Source: Silurus meridionalis (taxonomy: Eukaryota > Chordata > Actinopteri > Siluriformes > Siluridae). Taken from it: DNA of 64,000 bases. The position numbers were made by a program, and so were the translations under genes. The notes beneath the pieces were generated by a model. That model was not told the DNA's origin, made no database searches, and saw only the letters and a program-made list of their open reading frames with translations. The stretch covers positions 14,102,954 to 14,166,953 of the forward strand of contig NC_060899.1 in assembly GCF_014805685.1 (NCBI RefSeq), in the 5' to 3' direction. This document shows positions 24,512 through 35,917 of this stretch, one piece after another. Positions within the stretch are counted from its first letter, which is position 1, and the number at the start of each line of letters is the position of its first letter.

Positions 24512-25592
24512 TATCCTTTTCTGATTTATGAACTGGTTTACTGACTGAAGTCAAACCAATGATCTAAGTAATGTGAATCTCAAAAAAGAGTTTTTGTAGG
24601 ATGTACACAATGTTTCTTTTACAGGGCGTCCTATAGCTGCATTTATATACCTAATCTAAGCATTAGAATTTGGAACTTGTAGATCAAAAGCCCAACCATA
24701 TCAGTTCCTTTCACTCAGATTCTTATACTTGTACCCAAGATTACAACTTCGACCCACGTCATGCAGGATCCTGAATTTGTAATGTATATATATGGCTAAT
24801 ACTTAGAGTATACTAATACTTAAATCTTAAAATGTTTTGGAGTATGTGTGTGCATGAGAAAATAGCCAGATGTTTAAAAACTCCACTCAGAGATATTAGA
24901 ATTGGGTTTAGTTTGATTGAGTTTCTTTTTCCCTTAAATAACTTTACAATATTAAAATCAATAAATCATTTTCTTTAAAACACAATTCAGCTTTATTAAT
25001 TTTTTTTTTTGCAATTCTACACTTTCTACAGTGAGATGTATAACAACTAAACATGTAGCGTGTTATGTTACATATAAGTGATTTCTCTTTATTTTTCGAG
25101 GGTCCGAAAAGGTTATGGTGAATGTATCATGAGACAAATCACACTTTAAAAAATGGGAAAAAGGCAAACCTTTTGATGCAATCCTTTAAATTCTGGTTAG
25201 TTTCAGTTGTGAACAAAGAAATGAACACAGGAAGTGCAAATATTTCCTTAATGAGGAAAAAGCAAACAAAAATAGTCAGAAGAAACACAGATTTTTTTAT
25301 TTAGTCAACTAGTCAGACAAAGAGTAAATAAAATTCACATGTGGTTAAAGCTTGAATGTGATGTTGAATTAATCTGTGAGAACCTGAGATTTCACATTCA
25401 CGTTTTTGAGTGAAGAGGAACCAGGACGTCAGGACTGTGGTCCATTAGGTCTTATAAATAGGATTCTATTCATGTGTAGATGTTGCAGCAAAATTGATGT
25501 TTGTGTTTTTTTATTTCAAGTGAATTTATAAAAAAGAACCTGACTGCTAGGATTTTCATGTGAGTAAAGGCTCAAAAGCTAAAAATTACAGG

Positions 25593-26219
25593 TCAAGTTG
25601 AGTATGGAGATGCTGGTCAGTGATCGAAGCCTCACATAGGATATGCTGGTCACAATAACCAGAATGTTACCAACAAGACTAAGAAGGACCACAATACCGA
25701 GGATGATGGAAACTGTAATGTGACTTTTATCAAAGAATATTTGTGGCACAATTTTATAGTAACGCCAATATTCATCTGTAGTCTGCATCAGTGAGCTGTT
25801 TAAAAAAAAAAAAAAAAAAACAAGGATAAAAAAAAGTATATACAGTATATATATATCTCATGCCCAGTATATATATATATCTCATGCCTCTGTATTTATA
25901 AAATGATCTCATAGCGAAGCAACTTTACCAACAAGTTTCGATTAGTGAGAAATTTACAAAAGGAAATTAGCTCATTTTGATTATCAGTGTCAATCTTACC
26001 AGTCTCTGTCTTCACAAAATAACAATATATAAAAATGAATGTATTTGCTTTTAATATGAATTAAAACCTTTTTGAATGTCAGGAAGGTTATATTGAAATG
26101 AGGACGTGATAGCAGAAGTGATCGCTTCTAAATCAGATACAAATAATTACTTGAATCTGTTAATGACCAGTGCTGTCAAAAAAGAGATATTCTAATTGAA
26201 AGTAAGAATCCTTACCCAT
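25593..26219 (-). pseudogene. XCR1-like receptor 4, truncated relic
   Basis: A consensus first exon (ATGG at 26216-26219, donor GTAAG) is followed by an exon-2 fragment starting near 25797. The fragment reads MQTTDEYWRYY, TM1 (SLVGNILVIV) and LRSLTSISILNLT, almost identical to receptor 6. At 25592/25593 TM2 sequence joins directly to sequence that in receptor 6 lies after the stop codon ('agctaaaaattacagg'), so about 0.75 kb (TM2 to tail) is deleted. The acceptor is also damaged: a T run (minus strand) replaces TTTTCAG, and the nearest AG leads to an in-frame stop. Non-functional as a receptor. Confidence 0.85.
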
Positions 26220-27349
26220 TTTCCTATTGGTTTACTGACTGAAGTCAAATCTATCACTCAAAAATGTGAAACAGCATCAATTATCTGCAGGACAGTTGCA
26301 GTGTTTTAGTTCCCATTTTGTTGATGTTTTTACATTGTGCTTCATAGAGCTTCAGCTTTACACCGTAACCAGTAGCAGTCTTATGGCTGTGTGAGGTTTT
26401 GAAGTGTGAGAAACTTGTCGCACGATCAAATCAGCCCAAACTCTTAAAAGATTAACAGGGCTTGTGCAGGAAAAATAAAAGTAAAAAGAGACCTGGACTC
26501 TTTATGCTGTAGTATCTGACACCAAAACATTAGCAGAAGATCCTTTAAGTTTTACAAGTTGTGAAATGGCCTCTATGGATTGGACTTGGTGCTGTGTGGT
26601 ATGCAGGACACATAATTCTGCTGAAAAAGGCCACTGCCATTAGAGAATATTGTTTCCATGAAAGGGTGGAAGTTGGTCATCAACAATGTGAGCCCACCAC
26701 TCACTGTGTAGTACTCAGAGAAGTACGAGGTGGGGGTTGGTTGACGTCACCTCAGCCTTCAGAGTTTGCAGTGGGAGAACTAACAAGACCTGGAGTGACG
26801 TCACGTCAGTAAGGTGGGATGAATCCAAATTAAATGTATCTTAATAATTTCATTAAATATTTGCCATAAAAAACCCACTGTGTCTTATGCTAAATCAATA
26901 GGGAATGGAATTAATGGAATACAATACAATGTTTGCCATCCTGTTTTGTTAAAACAATTAGCTATTCTTTATCTGTATCCTCATATAAGTATCTATAAGC
27001 TCTGAAATAAAAATGTAATTTCAACATTCAATTCTATGTATTATTTGACATATGTAGAACACATTTATCATGTTTTTAATCTCAACCAGATGTTCTGGAA
27101 ATTAGATCTCATTATGATTATCAGTGTTAAACTTATCTCCATTTACACAAAAGAGCAGTACATAAAAGAAATGGTTTTGCTGTTAATATGCGACAAAACA
27201 TTTCTGAATGTCAGTAAGGTCATGTTGGAATGATGCAGTGATCGCAGACGTGATCGCTACTGAATAATATATTTCAATAATTACTCGTGTTTGTTAATGA
27301 TCCGTGCTGTCAAAGTTGAGAAATTATATTTGAAAGTAAGAATCCTTAC

Positions 27350-27353
27350 CCAT
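27350..27353 (-). other. Orphan receptor first exon (ATGG) with promoter
   Basis: A complete copy of the array's first-exon unit (minus strand ...GGAAA-ATGG-GTAAG...) with the shared upstream block (27354-27540, including 'ctgtgtaaggtttggaact' and 'aacatttcctgtgaatgctt'). No receptor exon 2 follows before the next first exon at 26216-26219. Its gene body has been lost, or it now serves as an alternative promoter for nothing intact. Confidence 0.7.
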
Positions 27354-28141
27354 TTTCCTTTTGGTTTGCTGACTGAATTCAAATGATTCACTCAAATAAT
27401 CTGAAAATATCGCTGCAGCTCTCTGCCTCAACCAGTACCAGACCTTTAGCTGTGTAAGGTTTGGAACTGTGAACTTGCACCTTGTAGCAACGAAACCCAT
27501 CAGCTCCACCTCTTAACATTTCCTGTGAATGCTTCTACATGTCACTATATATATAGTGTTATAAAGGAATAACCAGATGTTAAACATTCCACACTGAGAA
27601 ATAACGCTTAGGTTTAGTTTGGTGGAATTTCATAAATCCAATTATATTCCCAAACAGTGACATCTGTATAGCATGTAATATTAATATCAAAAAATCATTT
27701 TGTTTGAAACACAATTTAGCTTTATTTAAACATGTTTTGTGTTTCTACAGTTTCTACAGTGAGACATGTTCCAACTAAACATGTAGCATGCTAGGTTACG
27801 TATAAGCGATTTCCTTTTTTATTTTTCAAGGTTCAAACAAGGCAGACAAATCATACTTCACAATTAGAAAGAAAATTCATTATTACTCAGGTATTTAACC
27901 ACTACAAGCAAATTCCTAAATTCAGGTTAGTTTTATTCGTTTAAAATCAACAAAGGAAGTGCAAATATATCCTCATGAGGCAAAAACCGAACAAAACTAA
28001 CAAAAATTATCAGAAAAAACACCGAACTAGTTGGACAAAGTGTAAATAAAATTCACCTGGGCTTAAAGCTTGAATGTGAGGAGAATTTTGACAATCACAA
28101 TCATCACTCTTATGAGTGAAGAACTGTCAGAACGACCACCT

Positions 28142-29080
28142 TCAAATTCCCAAAGGGTTTGGAGTAGCTCGCCTTTGAAAAATCTCTCGTGTAGTCTTAC
28201 TGAACTTTGAAATAAACAAACCATAGATGAGTGGATTGTGGCAGCATCGGGTGAGAGACAGAATAAGGGAGAGCCGACTGTAAAATTTATCTGTCCAGTT
28301 CTCAGTAAAAAACCTCATCTGATGATAATCTGAGAAGATGGTCATAAAAGTCACTATGCTATAAGGACCCCAAAAAACAAAGTAGGTAGCTGACAGAGTG
28401 AAGGCGAGTCCAGTAGTTTTGTGTTCCTGATTTGTTGTTGACTTGATGTTTTGCAGAATCCTGATGTAGCAAAAAGCCATGAACAAAAAGGAGCACAAAA
28501 AAACAAAGATCCCTTTATACATACTAGCAGCAAATGCAGTATCACTGCTGTATGTACAGCCTTCTAAGTAAGGATATGTTTTAAAGTGCACTGTGACTGG
28601 CAATGCTGCCAAGATGCTCATCACCCACGCACAGATAAGAACATCTTTGACACTTTGTCCTTTCTTCCAACCTGTGCGAGGGTGCACCACGGCCATGTAG
28701 CGCTGAAAACTCATCAACACCTGGAACACCACGTTGCTGTAACATCCGACTGAGAAGAAAAACCTGTACATTTTGCAAACGGTGTCTCCAAGATCCAAAT
28801 GCCAGATGTAATCACAGATCCAGAACAGCATTCCAACAGTGAACAGCAGGTCTGACAGAGCCAAGTTGAGTATGAAGATGCTCATCAGTGATCGAAGCCT
28901 CACATACAATACGCTGGCCACAACAACCAGAATGTTTCCGACAAGGCTAAGAAGGACCACAATGCCGAGGAGGATGGAAATTGTAATTTGTTTGTTAACC
29001 ACAATCCAGAAAGCTGTTGCGTGACTGTATGATGGTGCACGGTAATGATCAACATCATTAGAATAAACTTTAGTCTCCAT
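28142..29080 (-). CDS. XCR1-like chemokine receptor 5 (usual start codon lost)
   Basis: Exon 2 (28142-29094, acceptor TTAG) is intact. In the first-exon unit at 29589-29592 the conserved ATGG reads AAGG, while its GTAAG donor is kept, and no upstream ATG is seen in about 100 bp of that unit. The first usable ATG is in exon 2 at 29078-29080, giving 312 aa starting METKVYSNDVDHY and removing the usual MENST glycosylation sequon. Motifs: SLVGNILVVV; LNLALSDLL with LFWICDYIW; TM3 Cys (VCKMYRF); ECL2 Cys (EGCTYS); QRYMAVVHP; FWGPYS in TM6; CHNPLIYGLF in TM7 (His where others have Leu). ECL3 carries NWT. Short tail. It may be translated from the internal ATG or be a recent pseudogene. Confidence 0.75.
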   Translation of the reverse strand: METKVYSNDVDHYRAPSYSHATAFWIVVNKQITISILLGIVVLLSLVGNILVVVASVLYVRLRSLMSIFILNLALSDLLFTVGMLFWICDYIWHLDLGDTVCKMYRFFFSVGCYSNVVFQVLMSFQRYMAVVHPRTGWKKGQSVKDVLICAWVMSILAALPVTVHFKTYPYLEGCTYSSDTAFAASMYKGIFVFLCSFLFMAFCYIRILQNIKSTTNQEHKTTGLAFTLSATYFVFWGPYSIVTFMTIFSDYHQMRFFTENWTDKFYSRLSLILSLTRCCHNPLIYGLFISKFSKTTREIFQRRATPNPLGI

Positions 29081-29359
29081 CAGAGTGCTGTTTTCTAAAA
29101 AACAAAGTATAAGAAACACAAATTCTTTGCCATTCTGTTTTGGTTGAAACAATTAGAATTGTAGAATTGATTAAAAAAAAATCTGTATCTCATATAAATA
29201 TCAATTTCCTGTGGCATAGTAACGCAATATTAACAATAAATACAATTTATTTATATTTTACAATCTCAACCAAAGGTTTTGTGCCATGCCTGCTTCTTTA
29301 TTAAAAAATTGCCTGCTTTACTTATAGCAAAGCAACTTTACCAACAAGATTCGAAGCAG

Positions 29360-29455
29360 ATCTGAGGTAAAAGTAGGTAGAGATCTTGGTCTGAGGTAAA
29401 AGTAGGTAGAGATCTTGGTCTGAGGTAAAAGTAGAGGTAAAAGTAGAGATCTTGT
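29360..29455 (+). repeat. Short minisatellite
   Basis: Tandem copies of a roughly 31-bp unit containing 'tctgaggtaaaagtaggtag' and 'agatcttgg', with a shortened last unit, upstream of receptor 5. Confidence 0.85.
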
Positions 29456-29929
29456 TTAGTTTTTTTGTTTTTATATTGGAATGAGGCATTGATAGCAGAC
29501 ATGATCACTACTGAATCAGATACAAATAGCCACTTGAGCTTGTTAATGAAGTGCTGTGAATGTTCTATTAGAAAATAAGAATGCTTACCCTTTGTCCTTT
29601 TGGTTAACTGACTGAAGTCAAATGAATAACTCGAGTAATGTGAAACTCAACTTGTAGGGCAGCTAGAGTATTTTATTTCCCCTTTTGTTATTTCTTTTTT
29701 ACTTTGTGGTCCATATGCAGTGGCTGGAGCTCTCTGTTTTAACCACTACCCGTCTTTCTGCTGTGTGTGGTTTAGAAGTGTGAAAAAATGCACCTTGTCA
29801 TATGAATACCATCAGCCCAACATCTTAATATATCCTGTGAATGCTTCCAAGTCTCAGAAGAGCACAGAAAGTATAAATAGTATAATCTAATAAGAGAAAC
29901 GTGGCTCGTTCAGAAGAGATAGAAAAAGA

Positions 29930-30470
29930 GGCATACTGTAATATGCCATAGCATTAAAACCATCTGCCGTGTATAGTGTTTGTCATGATGTTGTGCCCCC
30001 TAAACAGCTCCGATCCGTCAAGGCCTGGATTCTAAAGATGTACTGTAATATCTGACACCAAGACATTAGCAGAAGATCCTTTATGTACTGTAAGTTGTAA
30101 AATAAGGCCTCTATGGATAGGATTTGTTTGTCCAGCATGTCACAAATGTTCTGTCTGAAAGAATCTGAATGTCAATACCTTGAACTCTTTTTCATGTTCC
30201 TCAAACCATCTCTGGTCAATTGTTGCATTGTGGATATGCAGGACGTATTAGATGTACGTGGTACATGTCAATGCACTACCTATATGAATGATGGAAGCCT
30301 TCCATCAATCAGAGCATCACACTGCCTCTGCAGGCTTGCCACACATCTGGCCATACATATTATGTGATTCATGAGACCAGTCCACTTTCTCCCATTGCTC
30401 CACGGTCCAGGTCTGATGTTTGCTTGTTAAAGTTCAAGGCACAGCCTTGAATAATCTGACTGCTCTTTAG
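29930..30470. mobile_element. Interspersed fish repeat, family B, decayed
   Basis: Motifs 'tctgacaccaagacattagc', 'tttgtttgtccagcatgtc' and 'catgttcctcaaaccatctc' define a repeat also seen at 26500-26820, 32415-32590, 37420-37520, 37735-37870 and 42225-42520. No coding frame survives. Family identity is not certain; a DNA-transposon derivative is likely. Confidence 0.55.
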
Positions 30471-30987
30471 CTTTGCGACCCCATACACAGCAAGTCATGA
30501 TGCACTGTCTTCTGATTATTTTCTGTCGTAGCCTGCATTATTTTTTCTCTAATATGTGCTGCAGCAGCTCTTTTTTCTTTTAATGTGCAGTGAGAGAATT
30601 TACAGATGAACCAGATCGCCCCCTGGCGGTTATCTGAAGTTGAATCAGTTTTATTTAAAACTGCCATTCGCTGTGAACTAAGTGGATATATTAGTTTATA
30701 TGTTTGCGGATTAGCGATTATAATTATTATTAATCTAAATGAGTGAGAATAACATAACAGCATTTCAGTGTAAAGCTCATTAAAGATTGGTTACATTTTT
30801 ATTGGTATTTATTACAATGTTTAGGTATGAGACGATCTACAAACAGATGTACATTATTCATCCAGATGTGGTGTAATACCTTCTTCTACCTTCTGTCTAG
30901 ACCTTATTGTGGTGTTGAGGATTTGTGCCAGGATCAGGGAAAAAGACTGTTATTACAAGGTTCGGCCACTAGATGCTGCTAGTTTGC

Positions 30988-31062
30988 CCCAGCTCCCTAC
31001 CCCTTACTCCCTATTCCCTACCCCCTACTCCCTACTTCATACCCCCTACTACCTACTCCCTA
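30988..31062 (+). repeat. C/T-rich minisatellite (ccctactc-like units)
   Basis: Imperfect tandem 7-8-bp units such as 'taccccctactccctac', intergenic within the receptor array. Confidence 0.85.
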
Positions 31063-31384
31063 GTCTGTGCCTAATGTTTCATCTGTTTTGTTAGCCCCCT
31101 GTTTATTTAAGTTCCCTCTTTTTGTGTCTGGGTTTGTTGGCTCGTTTATATTTTATTCTTTTTTTAATCACAAATATAAACAAATAAATTGCACCTTGTA
31201 TGTTTATTAAAACATTAAGGTATCATATGCAAAGATTTACCTAAAGGACTTCGGTAAAACTTTGGCACAGAATACTATAGCAGAGAAGAAAAAGAAAGGA
31301 AACCGCATGCTTTACTTGTGTTTTACAATAAGTTTGATAGTATGTTTTAAAATTGCTATAAATCTTGAAATCTTTGAATTATGT

Positions 31385-31890
31385 ATATGCAAAGCTGCCA
31401 AAGCACTCATCACCCACACACAGGTAAGTACTTCTGCAACACCATGTCTAAAGAGGAATCACCACAATCATGTAGCACCGAAAACTTATCAACACCAGCA
31501 ACAGCATCCTGCTTTAGAATCCTGCTGAGGATAAAAAGTCATACAGTTTCTTTTTTTTTAAAACCACACTGTGTGTGTGAGATCTAAATGCCAGATATGA
31601 GCACAGACCCAGAACGGATGTTTGGCAGTGAGCAGCAGGTCTGGCAGAGACAAGCTGATCATGAAGAATAAAATCTCTTATCGAAGTCACGTGGAAATAA
31701 ACGACCACAACGAACAGAAATTTACCTACTAGAAGGAAGACAGTGCTGAGGATGACAAAAATAAACATTTTATTTTTTATAAGTTTGTTGCTGTACAGTT
31801 GGTCATCAGCTGAACTTTTTATAATTAGAGTCACCAAACAAAAATATCTACAAATTTTTTTATAATTTTTTTTAGTATCTATATCCTTAG
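31385..31890 (-). pseudogene. XCR1-like receptor relic, closest to receptor 3
   Basis: The minus strand matches receptor 3 from its N-terminal region (same 'ttgttgctgtacagt' stretch) through TM1-TM4, ending at the 'actcatcacccacacacagg' TM4 block near 31385. It contains frameshifts, stops, a T/A run in the TM3 region and a changed TM2. TM5 to the tail and the first exon are absent. It implies a second receptor-3-type gene once lay between genes 5 and 6. Confidence 0.8.
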
Positions 31891-31924
31891 ACATAAAAAA
31901 TTAATATTAACATTTAATAACATT

Positions 31925-32235
31925 TATTGCTATCTTCTTCTTCTTCTTCTTCTTCGTCTTTCGACTTCTCCCATTAGCGGATCATCCGTCTCCATACCCC
32001 TCTGTCCTCTACATCTGCCTTTTTCAACCCAACCACCTGCATGTCTTCCCTCACCACATCCATAAACTTCCTCCTTGGTCTTCCTCTTTTCCTCCTTCCT
32101 GGTGGCTCCATCCTCAGCATTCTCCTACTGATATACCCCATGTCCCTCTTCTGCACATGTCCAAACCATCTCAATCTCGCCTCCCTCACATTGTCTCCAA
32201 AACGTCCTACATGCGCTGTCCGTCTAATAAACTCA
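31925..32235 (-). mobile_element. Non-LTR retrotransposon 3' end (WFGHV-type), copy 3
   Basis: The best preserved copy. The minus strand encodes LRWFGHVQKRDMGYISRRML followed by PPGRRKRGRPRRKFMDVVRE, the region after the RT domain of this element class. Its 3' end is a (GAA)n tail (seen as ttc repeats at 31931-31953). 5'-truncated, about 310 bp. Confidence 0.85.
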
Positions 32236-33040
32236 TTTCTAAAATAACCTTTATTGCTTTACATATGTAAAAAATAAAAATAAATATTTTTTGTGCAACA
32301 ACGTGTTTTAATGTCAATAAGATTATACTGTTATAAAGATACAAATTCTAGTAGAATTCTTACAGTTTCTTTCCTGAATTACTACCTGCTTTACTGAGAA
32401 GTCAAACGAATCCTCTGAAGGTGTGGTATCTCCTACCAAGACATTAGCAACAGAGTCTTGGTTGTCTATCAAGTACCCATGAATGCGTGATCTGACTGAG
32501 ATTGAGCATTCCTCAGACCTTTCCTGAACAAAAATTTGCCATGTACAAGTCCACTTTGTCCTACTGTAAGCCATTAGGGAATACTGCTGCCATGAAGATT
32601 CTTAGACTCAGATCTTCACATTTGCCCATTTTTAATGATTCCAAACTCACCAAACCTCGGTGAGATTATAAATCTTTAAAACAATACAAAACACCGGAGA
32701 GTGAGGACTAACATGATCACCGGAATGTAAGATTATGAGTAATTTATTTTCTAAATTAAAAAAAAAAAAAAGACGTATACAGTCATTTGAGGTTATGGAA
32801 CCAGGAGCTACTGAGCAACTCATAAAATAGCTCAGCATACCAAGGAACCAAAAAGTCAGGATTGAGATCTATGAGCTCTTATAATTATAATTCCACTTAT
32901 GATTAGTTGTTGCAGCAAACTATAAGTTTTAGGACACAGGATTTGTGAAAAATACCTGACTGATAGAATGTTCGTGTGAGGAGTCAAGGTTGCAGAGCTA
33001 AAAAATACAGGTAGTTAAAGAAAGTCACAGAAGTTGGTAC

Positions 33041-34434
33041 TTAATTATTCAAATTGACATCACTGTCAGAACGAACTTCTTCAATTCCCATCTGTGCAGA
33101 GTTTGGAGTTCCTCGCCTTTGAAAAATCTCTCGTGCAGTCTTATAAAACTTTAGACCAAATAAACCATAGATCAGTGGATTGAGGCAGCATCGGGTGAGA
33201 ACCAGAATACAGCAGATGTACCAGCTGTAATAGAAATGTGTCGACTTTAGAGTAAAATCCCTGATCTTATGATAATCTGATAAGATGTACAGAAAAGTCA
33301 GTATGTAATAAGGAGCCCAAAAAACAAAGTAGGTAGCTACCAGAGTGAACCCAAGTCCAGTAGTTCTGTGTCCCTGGTTTGTTGTTGACTTGAAGATCTT
33401 TTTCAGAATCCTGATGTAGCAGAAAGCCATGAACAAAAAGGCGCACATAAAAACAATAATCTTTTTATATGCAATAGCAACAAATGCAGTATTATTACTG
33501 TACATACAGCCTCCTATGTAATGATTTGCATTAACGTGCACTATGACTGGCAATGCTGCCAAAATGCTCATCACCCATGAACAGATAAGAACATCTACAA
33601 AACTCAATTCTTGATTCCAGCCTGAGAAAGGGTGCAGCATGGCAATGTAGTGCTGAACGCTCATCAACACCAGGAACACCACGTTGCTGTAAAATCCAAC
33701 TGAACAAAAAAACTTGTAAACTTTGCAAAGTGCATCTCCAAGATCCAAATTCCAGATGTAATCACAGACCCAGAACGGCAGTCCAACAGTGAACAGCAGG
33801 TCTGACAGAGCCAAGTTGAGTATAAAGATGCTCATCAGTGATCGAAGCCTCACATACAATACGCTGGCCACAATAACCAGAATGTTTCCGACAAGGCTAA
33901 GAAGGACCACAATGCCGAGGATGATGGAAACTGTAATATGACTTTTATCAAAGAATATTTCTTGCACAATTCCATAGTAACGCCAATATTCATCTGTAGT
34001 CTGCATCAGTGTGCTGTTTTCTGAAAAACAAAGCAAGGATAAGAAAAAAAACTGTTTGTTGAAACAATTAAAATTTCTCTATCTGTATGTCTGTATGCTC
34101 ATATTAGTATCTATATTTCCTTCAACATAATAATGTAATATTAACATTAATCCTATTTATGACTTGACATATGTAGAACAGTAGAACAATAAAAAAAACC
34201 ATTCAATCTCAGCCAAAAGAACTGCGTCATGCCTACTTCTGTGATTTATAAAATTATCTTCTTATAACAAAGCAACTTTACCAACTTTGCTGTTTGTATG
34301 AAAAAAGGTTATATTGGAATAAAGCAGTGATGGCAGATATGATCGCTACTGAATCAGATACAAATAATAATTTTAGGCTGATCAGTGCTGTCAAAGTTAA
34401 GAAATTCTATTTGAAAGTAAAAATCCTTACCCAT
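33041..34434 (-). CDS. XCR1-like chemokine receptor 6 (QHY motif)
   Basis: Exon 1 ATGG 34431-34434 (GTAAG donor), exon 2 33041-34020 (TCAG acceptor); 327 aa starting MENSTLMQTTDEYW. N3 lies in a sequon; Tyr residues cluster at 13-17. TM1 has SLVGN (Asn near 47), TM2 LNLALSDLLFTVGLPFWVCDY, TM3 Cys near 100, ECL2 Cys (GGCMYS), TM6 FWAPYY, TM7 NPLIYGLFGLK. The DRY position (about 124-126) is QHYIAMLHP: the Arg found in essentially all signalling rhodopsin-type receptors is His here, while neighbours have QRY, ERY or HRY. Loss of Arg3.50 usually weakens G-protein coupling, so an atypical or scavenging role is possible. The frame and splice sites are intact. The sequence is nearly identical to receptor 4 in its first 65 residues. 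Confidence 0.88.
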
Positions 34435-34789
34435 TTTTCTTTTGGTTTACTGACTGAATTCAAATGAATTACAAAAAACTGTGAAAATAAAACTGTTTAG
34501 GTTGTTATTTATAAAGCTGCAGCTCTCCACCTTAATCAGCGCCAGTCTTTCTGCTGTGTAAGGTTTTTAACTGTTACCTTGCAACTTGGAGCACCGAAGT
34601 CCAAAACCCCACCTATTACCATTTCCTGTGAATGCTTCTACATTTAACTTCACTACATTTCAAAGTCAAATATCCTACTTTTCACTCATATACATTTATT
34701 ACATGAATTGAGTTGATAAAAAATTAAATGGTTAAATGGTTAAATGTATAAGGTTTGCTACAGTATATATATAGTCTGCCTTATATTGT

Positions 34790-35105
34790 GTTGGTCCTTC
34801 TTTTGCTGCCAAAACAGTCCTGATCAGTCGAGGATTAACAGCATTAACTTCTTTAGCAATTTGAGCTACAGGAGCTCGTCTGTTGGCTCGTACTACACGG
34901 GACAGTCTTCACTCCCCATGTGCATTAATGACCCTGTCGCCGGTTCACCACTGTTCCTTCCTTGGAGCACTTTTGATAGAAAATGACCACTGGGAACATC
35001 CCACAAGAGCTGCAGTTTTGGAGATACTCTGACCCAGTCGTCTAGACCTCACAATTTGGCCCTTTATCAAACTCGCTCAAACTTGCCTTATACTTGCCCA
35101 TTTTT
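34790..35105. mobile_element. Interspersed fish repeat, family C
   Basis: Motifs 'gttggtccttcttttgctgc', 'ctgttccttccttggagcac' and 'ctgacccagtcgtctagacc' define a common fish repeat. A second decayed copy is at 38325-38490. No open frame. It may be the other end of family B. Confidence 0.55.
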
Positions 35106-35917
35106 CCTTTCTAACTATATGGATAGATGTTGAACATTGTATTTAGAGAAATAAAGCTTAGGTTTAGTTTGGTGGAATTTCTTAAGTCCACTTATTTTTC
35201 CTTCAAGCAGTCACATCTGTATAAAAATGTACATGTAAAAAAAATATTAAAACCAATAAATCCTTTTGTTTAAAATACCATTTATTTGAACTTTTTCAGT
35301 AATTCTACAGTTTCTACAATGAGACTAAACATGCAGACATGTTACAAATAATCGATTTCTTTTTTTTTTTTTTTAAATGGTGAGTGTATAATGAGTTAAA
35401 TCATACATGAAATGAGAAAAAAGACCATTACATGCATCCCTTAAATGCAGTTTAGTTTCAGTCATTGAAAATGAACACAGGAAGTGCAAATATTTTATCA
35501 TGAGGTAAAGCAAACAAGCACAAATAATCAGAAAAATCACAGATTTCAAATTTGATCAACTAGTCAGATAAAGCATAAATAATATTCACCTGAGATTAAA
35601 GCCTGAATGCAATGAAAATTAAGAACTTTTGGACAACTTTGACCAAACTTGAACTTTGAACTTTGAAGATTTTACAATCATCACTAGAGAATCAAGAGAA
35701 TCCAAAAGTCTGGATTGTGGTCCATGAGGTCTTATAATTATAATTCTACTAATTAGTTTTTGCCACAAAATACATGTTTTGATATTTGATTCATTTTTTT
35801 TTGTTCTGGGAGAATTTGTGAAAAATACCTGACTGTTTTTTTGTGTTAGGAGTTGAGGCTCCGCAGCTAGAAGTTACAGGTAAGTACAAAAAGTTACAGA
35901 AGTTGGCACTTAATCGT

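Noticed and set aside
26561..26812. 83-residue plus-strand open frame
   Set aside because: Lies in a family-B interspersed repeat; no independent support.
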